Shown here: positions 7,333 through 13,733 of the stretch, one piece after another | Layout of the letters: each line of letters starts with the position of its first letter | Numbering within the stretch: the stretch's first letter is position 1 | Source: Myxococcales bacterium | Lineage (GTDB): Bacteria; Myxococcota; Polyangia; HGW-17; SLPX01 | DNA: 18,297 nucleotides | NCBI GenBank assembly: GCA_007131745.1 | Contig: SLPX01000064.1 | Location: 1 to 18,297, forward strand | Direction of reading: 5' to 3' | Notes under the pieces: generated by a model | What the model saw: only the letters and a program-made list of their open reading frames with translations | Told to the model about the DNA's origin: nothing | The model's database searches: none | Position numbers and translations under genes: made by a program

Positions 7333-9174
7333 ATGCTTGAACGCATGAGACATCATTCAAAATCATTTTTGATCTGGCTTTTGTTCGGAATCATTATCGC
7401 GGCCTTTGTAATCGGCTTCGGGACTCCGGGTTCGGACAAGCTGAGTTGCGGGGAGAGTGCAAGAATAGGAAGAGTGGAGTCCACCGAATTGACCGATTCG
7501 GATTTCAAGTACGCATTCCGGCTCTTGATGAGCGACCAGGCGCCTGCGACCATGAAGGCATGGGTCCTGGACATGATACTGCGCAGGGAAATCCTTGCCA
7601 ACGAAGCCCGCAATATGGGGTTTCACCCCGCTGTCAAACCCCAGGACGCTTCAGAGGATCCGGACGTGGTGGAAATGATCACCAACCGAAGAATGCTAGT
7701 GCTGGGATACGAAAGAGATCTTTACCAGATGGGCGGTTGGCCGAGAGTAAGAAAATCGGACGGCACTTTCGAACCCGCTGAAAATTTCAATTACGAACAT
7801 TTTCAGAAATGGTCCATGTGGCAGATGGGGTTGCAGGTAAGCGAGTTCATGCGCCAACAGCAAAAGGAACTTCTCGCCAAGGAGATGGCCGATGTCATCA
7901 TGTCCGGGGTGCAGGTGTCGGAAGCTGAAGTGCTCAACGACTTCCACGAGCGCAATCACAGGCTGGAACTTTACCTGGCGAAATTTCCAGTCTCGAATTT
8001 CCGAAAAGGCTTGGTTGCCACAACCGGGGAAGTGGACGCTCTCCTTGAAGATGAAGATGAAACAGCGAAACTGGAAGCAATCCACGCCATGGAGTACGGT
8101 CAAGAAAAAGAGCTTCCTGATGGACGTTTTGTCCGCCATGTAGTCGTGGGTTTTCCAGAGGACGCAAGCGCCGCGGTAAAATCCCGATCCAGGACGGCGC
8201 TACAGAGAATTGTCAGGGGGGCTGCTCCGGAGACATTTGCCCAAATGGCCGAAGACGCAGCGCTCGAAGCGGAAAAATCCGCGGACGATGAAGGAACCCT
8301 AGAAAAAAGCGGCCTCCTGGGTTGGAAAACCATGGAAGAACTGGAATCCAGTTATGGAGCCGCTTTTGCAGAGGCTGTTTTCAAACTCAATGACAACGAG
8401 ATCTCGAGGCCTATTGAATCGGACAAAGGTTGGCACGTTGTGATGGTCGAAGGACGCCGCGAGGGAGAATGGCCGTTCGATGAAGCCCGGCGGTTTTTGG
8501 CAGCGGAGCGGGTCAGAGAACAAAAGGCTCACAAACTGGCTGAAGAAGCCGCCCGAAAATTGCTGGATGAATTGAAAAGAGGAAAAAGTCCTGCAGAAGT
8601 TTTCTTGACTGAAGACGTTCTTGCAGGAGAATCCCTCCAAGCCGATGCTTCAGACGAAACCCCCGAAGAACGAACACAAGCCGGCGTTGAAAAGAATTTC
8701 ACGGTCGACACGGTGAGCGTAACGCGCATATCCGAAAGGGTACAAGGACTGGAACAAGTACATGGACTGGTTCCCAAGGTCTGGGCACTTACCGAAGAGA
8801 ATCCGACTCTTGGTGAATTGATTACGCTGAGGGGAAAGGGAGATCCCAATTCCTATGTTGTGATCCGGCGCAAATCCGAAGAAACGCCCGACCCTTCAAC
8901 TTTCGAAGATCAAAAAGCTTTCTTGATGGCGAGCAGGCTCAGGATCAAGCAGGTCGATACCCTGAACCGTTGGGTCCGGGAACGTTGCGAGCAACTCGTC
9001 AAAGAAGGAAAGATTCATATCGACGAGAACTTTACGAGAATTTCGTATATCCCCGAAGGCGAAAGCGGCCCGGACGCAAAGCCCGTCACTGTACAATACA
9101 AGTACTGCAGTCAGCTTCCAAGGCACGCGGACCCCGGCATGCAATTGGGATCCGACATGTCTCTTGGTTTTTAG
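7333..9174 (+). CDS. Membrane-anchored peptidyl-prolyl cis-trans isomerase, PpiD/SurA-like
   Basis: The protein has 613 residues. A short basic N-terminus (LERMRHHSK) precedes one transmembrane segment (about 12-30, FLIWLLFGIIIAAFVIGFG), as in PpiD. A SurA-N-like helical chaperone region follows to about 240. Residues about 262-377 form a parvulin (PPIC) domain: RHVVVGF, the glycine-rich SGLLGW, and a closing IESDKGWHVVMVEGR. Most of the protein should lie in the periplasm and help fold exported proteins, which fits the several lipoproteins and secreted proteins nearby. ATG 7333 is preferred: GAGAGG sits a few bases upstream and the frame then begins directly with the anchor. A TTG at 7273 would add 20 polar residues. 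The sequence is divergent from E. coli PpiD, so no symbol is given. Confidence 0.82.
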   Translation: MLERMRHHSKSFLIWLLFGIIIAAFVIGFGTPGSDKLSCGESARIGRVESTELTDSDFKYAFRLLMSDQAPATMKAWVLDMILRREILANEARNMGFHPAVKPQDASEDPDVVEMITNRRMLVLGYERDLYQMGGWPRVRKSDGTFEPAENFNYEHFQKWSMWQMGLQVSEFMRQQQKELLAKEMADVIMSGVQVSEAEVLNDFHERNHRLELYLAKFPVSNFRKGLVATTGEVDALLEDEDETAKLEAIHAMEYGQEKELPDGRFVRHVVVGFPEDASAAVKSRSRTALQRIVRGAAPETFAQMAEDAALEAEKSADDEGTLEKSGLLGWKTMEELESSYGAAFAEAVFKLNDNEISRPIESDKGWHVVMVEGRREGEWPFDEARRFLAAERVREQKAHKLAEEAARKLLDELKRGKSPAEVFLTEDVLAGESLQADASDETPEERTQAGVEKNFTVDTVSVTRISERVQGLEQVHGLVPKVWALTEENPTLGELITLRGKGDPNSYVVIRRKSEETPDPSTFEDQKAFLMASRLRIKQVDTLNRWVRERCEQLVKEGKIHIDENFTRISYIPEGESGPDAKPVTVQYKYCSQLPRHADPGMQLGSDMSLGF

Positions 9175-9188
9175 ATAAAATCACATTG

Positions 9189-9204
9189 TCCGGCAGGAGC
9201 CGGA
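9189..9204. terminator. Short GC-rich hairpin between convergent genes
   Basis: TCCGGC and GCCGGA flank a 4-base AGGA loop, giving a 6-bp stem in the 82-bp gap between the convergent isomerase and methyltransferase genes. There is no following U-tract on either strand, so an intrinsic terminator is only weakly supported. Confidence 0.3.
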
Positions 9205-9256
9205 ATCGCCAAAGACGATGGTGTTTCAATCTTCTTGGATGGCCGAAAGAGAGAAT

Positions 9257-10372
9257 TCAAGGGACAAGGCCGCGGTAGCCATCCGGCTCTTCCTCTACCT
9301 TCCAAGGAACAACCCACTTGTAGATCCGCCGCAATCCCGCATCCTTGAAATCTCTTTCCACAACTTTTTTCGGCTTCGCACCTCTCATATCGAAATCAAA
9401 AGAAATGATCCTGGAGCCCGGTCTCATTTTTCTCAACTGCGGCATCAGCTTGACGTTCAATCTCGGAAGAAGATACAGAGTCACGATGTTCGCCTTGCTT
9501 AGATCGAGGGTGAATATGTCCGCTTGCTGTATTGTAACCAGGTGGCCGACACCGGCTTTTTTGACGTTCGCTTTTGATTCCTTGATTCTCTGTGGATCTA
9601 TGTCAAATCCATAGGCCCGAATTCCGTATTTCTTTGCAGCAGTGATAACGATACGGCCGTCCCCGCAGCCCAAGTCGTATAAAACATCTCCCTTTTTGAT
9701 GTCAGCCATCTTGAGCATTTCGTTCACGGCCACCTGAGGAGTGGGAACGAATATCACGTCCGGTCTTCTCTCCAGATCCCCGGTTTTCGGAATCTCATTC
9801 CTTACAGGCATCTCCGATATGTTCAGAGTCACATCGCCGGCCGAGCCGTCATGTGAACCAACCCACACCGCGTATCGTCCGGACTGGGGATCGTTGATCA
9901 ACACCGCGGGGTTGTGACCGTCGTCATCATAGCTGCAGACCCAGGTTCCATCCGGCATGTTGACTATGATGGTCGTATCGCCTTCGGACATGGTGTAGAA
10001 ATTGAGCGGATAATCACCCGCCGAGTAATCCAGACGGACATCCGGGTTCCTGGAAACAAATCCCTTGCATTCTTGTCCGAGACTGTGCGTCCCCACATCC
10101 TCCGCACCCCCCGATTTTACTTCCACCTTGTACGGATCGGGGTGAAAACCCGCATTCAGGCTCACGAGTTGGGAATTGGGTTCACCCTCAGGATTCAGGC
10201 CGTCCGAGGTATCGACTTCGGGAGCTTTGTCTATTTTGTCCGCACGAACTTCGTCGGCGGGATCCCTCACAGGCGCCTGACCTCCACGGTTGCAACCTGG
10301 AATGATGACTGAAACAAGCGCCATCGCCGAAAGAATTCGCAAATATCCATTTTTGTTCCTGGGTTTGTACAC
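9257..10372 (-). CDS. Predicted lipoprotein with PPC-like beta domain and class I SAM methyltransferase domain
   Basis: The protein has 371 residues from a GTG start at 10372, with GAGGAGG 7 bases upstream. Residues 1-27 are a lipoprotein signal peptide ending in IIPGC, with C27 as the lipidation site. A low-complexity acidic linker leads to a beta-rich domain at about 77-188 (FYTMSEGDTTIIVNMPDGTW, NDPQSGRYAVWVGS) that resembles bacterial pre-peptidase C-terminal-type domains. Residues about 205-355 are a Rossmann methyltransferase: VPTPQVAVNEML, motif I DLGCGDGR (233-240), acidic D257 in FDIDP, and TLYLLPRLNVKLMP. Signal-bearing members of this methyltransferase family are known, but substrate and SAM source outside the cytoplasm are not. 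The gene is divergent from the neighbouring repeat lipoprotein. Domain calls are confident, location inferred. Confidence 0.85.
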   Translation of the reverse strand: MYKPRNKNGYLRILSAMALVSVIIPGCNRGGQAPVRDPADEVRADKIDKAPEVDTSDGLNPEGEPNSQLVSLNAGFHPDPYKVEVKSGGAEDVGTHSLGQECKGFVSRNPDVRLDYSAGDYPLNFYTMSEGDTTIIVNMPDGTWVCSYDDDGHNPAVLINDPQSGRYAVWVGSHDGSAGDVTLNISEMPVRNEIPKTGDLERRPDVIFVPTPQVAVNEMLKMADIKKGDVLYDLGCGDGRIVITAAKKYGIRAYGFDIDPQRIKESKANVKKAGVGHLVTIQQADIFTLDLSKANIVTLYLLPRLNVKLMPQLRKMRPGSRIISFDFDMRGAKPKKVVERDFKDAGLRRIYKWVVPWKVEEEPDGYRGLVP

Positions 10373-10433
10373 TTTCTATCCTCCTCTAGGGTTATTCATC
10401 AGAAAAGCTTTGTGGCAACGCCTTTTGATATGC

Positions 10434-10462
10434 GGAATACAACCGTGTATTGAGATCGTCAA
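10434..10462 (-). promoter_or_regulatory. Predicted promoter of the methyltransferase lipoprotein
   Basis: TTGACG (10462-10457) and TATTCC (10439-10434) lie 17 bases apart. The predicted start near 10427 gives a leader of about 55 nt. A good -35 and a weak -10, judged by eye. Confidence 0.35.
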
Positions 10463-10522
10463 GCCCCAATATTCGGCAGCAGTTCTCATGAACCTGCTCC
10501 AACAGCCGAATGACCACGAGAT

Positions 10523-10553
10523 TTGTCTTTCCGGCCAATCTTGGATATATACT
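10523..10553 (+). promoter_or_regulatory. Predicted promoter of the 32-residue-repeat lipoprotein
   Basis: A near-consensus -10 TATACT (10548-10553) has a TTGTCT 19 bases upstream (10523-10528), a long spacer. A perfect TTGACA follows at 10557-10562 but only a poor -10 (TGATGC) lies at the right distance, so it is the weaker alternative. Confidence 0.35.
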
Positions 10554-10606
10554 CTTTTGACACACAAAGGGTTCAATCTTGATGCACGACAAAATGGGAG
10601 CAAGCA

Positions 10607-13102
10607 ATGGCCGGGCTGCAGGATTTCGGAAACTGTGTTTTTAGAAAAACAAACCATACTTCAGCGAGCACTTTACCGGCAGTACTCATAGTGCTGGCTG
10701 GAATCACCGCTTGTACGCATTGCAAAAAAGACCCCCGGCCGGAGACGACCTACTTCGCAGCTTACACCGAGACCCGGGGAGTGCCGACAGGTGTGGGCAA
10801 GGTCAAAGGACCTGCGGGGCGCCACCGGACATGGCGCTTTTACAAGCTCAACGGAAGGGTGGAGAAAATGGTGCAGGTCGACGGTTTCGGAAACATGGTG
10901 GAAGACAGGGACGGAAACGCGATCATCCGGCTCTTTTACGAGGATTCGGGAAAACTGAAGGAAAAGAGACTGTTTCACAGAAACGGTCATTTGCGTCAGG
11001 TTCAGCGATTCTCATACAGCGAAGACAAGGTCCGGATTGATTACTTGAACCGAAACCTGGCCAAGATGGCCATAGACGGTTCGCCGGCCACCATGAAACA
11101 ATCCAAGTACGATGACAAGGGCTTCCTGAAAAAAGTCGCTTTCTTCAATGACAACGGCGCGCCAAGGCCGGACCGCCATGGAGCGTTCGGCTACCGGATC
11201 ACGACCGACTCACGAGGACTCATCACGCAACAAGAAGCCATTTCACATACCGGCGAGTTATCGCCCGCGAAAAACGGCATTGCATCCATCAAGTATGAAT
11301 ACGATGAGCAAGGCAACACGACCCAGCGAAGTTTCTTCAACGAGGACGGCAAACCCATATTGCATCCGGACGGCTACGCTTCCCTTCAGACAAAGCACGA
11401 TAAGAAGGGAAATGTAATCGAGCAGAACCTGTTCGGCACGGACGGCAAACCCGCGGTCCATCGAAGCGGCTTTTCCACATTGCGGTGGAAGCACGATGAA
11501 CACGGAAACGTGACAGAACACAGCTTCTTCGACGCAAACGGCAAACCGGCACTTAACATTGAAGGCTTTGCATCGATCCGGTGGACAAACGACTCTCGCG
11601 GAAACAGAACAGGGGAAAGCTTCTTCGGAACGGACGGTAAACCGACCATCCATAAAAACGGTTATGCAGCGATCCGATGGAAGCATGACCATCGCGGAAA
11701 CACAACCGAGGAGAGCTTCTTCGGAACGGACGGTAAGCCGACCATCCATAAAAACGGTTATGCAGCGATCCTATGGAAGTATGACCTTCGCGGAAACAGA
11801 ATCGAGGAGAGCTTCTTCAGTTTGGATAACAAGCCGGCCCTCCATAGAAACGGTTATTCAGCGGCCCGGTGGAAGTATGACTCTCGCGGCAATATAACAG
11901 AGGAGAGTTTTTCGGGAACAGACGGCAGACCCGCGCTTCACAGGGAAAACTTTGCAACGGTCCGGTACAAGTACGACAAACGGGGAAACAGGATTGAGGA
12001 GAGCTTTTTCGGAACGGACGGCAAACCCATCCTCCACACTAACGGTTATGCAGGAAGAAGGTGGACATATGACGAACGCGGAAACATGACCGAGGTGAGT
12101 TTAATCGGAACGGACGGCAAGCCTTATCCGCACAAAGACGGCTATGCAACGCTCCGGTACAAGCACGACGAGCACGGAAACATGACCGAGGAGAGCTTGT
12201 TCGGCTCGGACGGAAAACCCTCTCTCCACAAGAACGGCTTTGCTGGAAAGAGGTGGACACACAACGAACGCGGAAAAATGACCGAGGAAACCTTTTTCGG
12301 CCCGGACGGAAAACCCGTGACACAAAAAGACGGCATTGCAAGAATTCGGTGGAAATATGACGAACGCGGAAACATGACCGAGGAAAGCTTTTTCGGCGCG
12401 GACGGCGGGCCCGTCCTTCACAAGAACGGCTTTTCTTCGCAAAGATGGAAACGTGATGAGATGGGAAGGTCGATCGAAGTGAGCTATTTCGGAGTCGACG
12501 GCAAACGGACGCTCGACGGCAACGACGAAGTTGCAGGAAAAAGGTGGAAATACGATACACGCGGAAACATCATCGAGGAGAGTTTTATCGGGTTGGACGG
12601 CGAAATCGTTTCGGGCAACAAAGGCTATGCCAAGTTGATCGTGCGCTACGACAATCGGGGAAACAGATTGCAAATGGACTTCTTGGGAACGGACGATACA
12701 CCAGCCCTTCATAAATACGGTTTTGCAACAATCCGGTTCACCTACGACAACCAGGGAAACATGACGGAGGAGAACTTGTTCGACAAGGAAGGAAAGCGGA
12801 CACTCCACTCGAAGGACAACATAGCAGGGAAAAGGTGGAAATACGACGAACGCGGAAACATCATCGAGGAGAGTTTTGTCGGGTTGGACGGCGAAATCGC
12901 CGCGGGTAACGACGGCTTCGCGAAGGCGATCTTGAAGTACGACGAGCGGGGAAACAGGTTACAAATGGACTTTTTCGGAACAGACGGCAAACCCGCGCTC
13001 CACAAGAAAGGGTTCGCGCGCATACGAATGACATATGACGAACGAGGAAACCTTACCGGACAGGGTCTCTTTGACACTCAAGACAAGCTCGTCGGTTACT
13101 AA
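10607..13102 (+). CDS. Predicted lipoprotein built of about 20.5 tandem 32-residue YDxxGN repeats
   Basis: The protein has 831 residues. GGGAG sits 6 bases before ATG 10607. The N-terminus carries a hydrophobic core (PAVLIVLAGITAC) with C36 in a lipobox-like ITAC context, so outer-membrane or surface anchoring is inferred. Residues about 45-166 are a non-repeated region. From residue 167 to the end come tandem units of mostly 32 residues, typified by KYDERGNMTEESFFG followed by TDGKPxLHKNGYAxxRW. The YD-x2-G-N core recalls RHS/YD repeats and MORN-like repeats, but the unit length and the DGKP/RW motifs differ, and no toxin or protease domain follows. Units 15-17 and 18-20 are a duplicated block. 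Binding or surface structure is plausible; the function is unknown. The last unit is cut short after 23 residues (ends KLVGY). Confidence 0.8.
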   Translation: MAGLQDFGNCVFRKTNHTSASTLPAVLIVLAGITACTHCKKDPRPETTYFAAYTETRGVPTGVGKVKGPAGRHRTWRFYKLNGRVEKMVQVDGFGNMVEDRDGNAIIRLFYEDSGKLKEKRLFHRNGHLRQVQRFSYSEDKVRIDYLNRNLAKMAIDGSPATMKQSKYDDKGFLKKVAFFNDNGAPRPDRHGAFGYRITTDSRGLITQQEAISHTGELSPAKNGIASIKYEYDEQGNTTQRSFFNEDGKPILHPDGYASLQTKHDKKGNVIEQNLFGTDGKPAVHRSGFSTLRWKHDEHGNVTEHSFFDANGKPALNIEGFASIRWTNDSRGNRTGESFFGTDGKPTIHKNGYAAIRWKHDHRGNTTEESFFGTDGKPTIHKNGYAAILWKYDLRGNRIEESFFSLDNKPALHRNGYSAARWKYDSRGNITEESFSGTDGRPALHRENFATVRYKYDKRGNRIEESFFGTDGKPILHTNGYAGRRWTYDERGNMTEVSLIGTDGKPYPHKDGYATLRYKHDEHGNMTEESLFGSDGKPSLHKNGFAGKRWTHNERGKMTEETFFGPDGKPVTQKDGIARIRWKYDERGNMTEESFFGADGGPVLHKNGFSSQRWKRDEMGRSIEVSYFGVDGKRTLDGNDEVAGKRWKYDTRGNIIEESFIGLDGEIVSGNKGYAKLIVRYDNRGNRLQMDFLGTDDTPALHKYGFATIRFTYDNQGNMTEENLFDKEGKRTLHSKDNIAGKRWKYDERGNIIEESFVGLDGEIAAGNDGFAKAILKYDERGNRLQMDFFGTDGKPALHKKGFARIRMTYDERGNLTGQGLFDTQDKLVGY
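11105..13099 (+). repeat. Tandem 96-bp coding repeat array, about 20.5 copies
   Basis: Units start at 11105 and recur every 96 bp (residues 167-808), with 99-bp units 15 and 18, then a 23-codon partial. Most units are diverged, but 11618-11680 and 11714-11776 differ at only 2 of 63 bases, which suggests recent duplication or gene conversion. The array could change length by recombination without breaking the frame. Confidence 0.9.
12449..13030 (+). repeat. Higher-order duplication of a 291-bp, three-unit block
   Basis: Units 15-17 (12449-12739) and 18-20 (12740-13030) each encode 97 residues with the same order of variants: a 33-residue unit ending AGKRW, then a unit with GNIIEESF and GLDGEI, then one with GNRLQMDF. 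These variant features are absent from the other units, so a whole triplet was duplicated. Confidence 0.8.
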
Positions 13103-13144
13103 CTGGATCTAACAGCGATCACATTTAAGGCCGGCTCATCGTTT

Positions 13145-13714
13145 TTATTCTTCGACCCTTACGAACGTGCCGTCGAGGTAGCAGCGCGCTCCATGGTATG
13201 TGTTGCACGAACCCCAATCGTTGACCTTGATTTCCACGGACGACGAATTCATTTCGAAAGTGATCTCGCAATTGTTTTCGCCCTTGTAGACGAACCGCCC
13301 CGGGGCGGAACGAAAAGCCGAACCCTCCACCTCGCCGTGGTGGCCTTTTGGAGCCCAGACCGTGAGTTTAAAATCGATTCCTCCGGAGCCGGCGGGGTTG
13401 ATGACCAGCAATCCATCGGGCTCGAACCCGTGAATGCGCTGAAAACTCATGTTCGAAACAACCTGCATGTCTTCGCTTTCATCGGCCGAGGCTTCGCCTG
13501 AAGCGACTCCCCAAACCGGATTTTCGCTCTCCGTTTGAACAACGGCAGCGCTTTGCGGTTCAACGGTCTGCTCTTCGCCTTGTCGAGGCGCGCTCGTTTC
13601 TGTTGTGGTGGAAGCAGCGCCGGCACAGGATGATCCCGCAATAATGCCTATGATCAAAAGAACCGCTCTTAAAAACATTGAATTCAAGGATGCCAATGAA
13701 AGCGAATCGCGCAT
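13145..13714 (-). CDS. Small predicted lipoprotein with Cys-containing C-terminal beta domain
   Basis: The protein has 189 residues. Residues 1-30 form a lipoprotein signal peptide (FLRAVLLIIGIIAGSSC, C30). Residues 31-85 are a Thr/Ser/Glu/Gln-rich linker of low complexity. The C-terminal part (about 90-189) looks beta-rich, with three Cys (C149, C170, C178) in ENNCEITF, DWGSCNTY and GARCYLDGTF. It suggests a compact secreted domain similar in feel to small periplasmic beta-barrel inhibitors, but I do not recognise the family. ATG 13714 is chosen for its GAGAGG about 8 bases upstream; an internal ATG at 13678 is less supported. The gene starts 19 bp after the amylase stop on the same strand, so the two are probably co-transcribed. 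Confidence 0.75.
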   Translation of the reverse strand: MRDSLSLASLNSMFLRAVLLIIGIIAGSSCAGAASTTTETSAPRQGEEQTVEPQSAAVVQTESENPVWGVASGEASADESEDMQVVSNMSFQRIHGFEPDGLLVINPAGSGGIDFKLTVWAPKGHHGEVEGSAFRSAPGRFVYKGENNCEITFEMNSSSVEIKVNDWGSCNTYHGARCYLDGTFVRVEE

Positions 13715-13733
13715 CAGGAAAACCTCTCAAAAA

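Noticed and set aside
10290..10691. Plus-strand ORF of 133 codons across the divergent promoter region
   Set aside because: It overlaps the starts of both well-supported flanking genes and has no family features.
11105..13099. Regular 96-bp repeats as a CRISPR array
   Set aside because: The repeats are in frame, diverged, without unique spacers, and fully coding.
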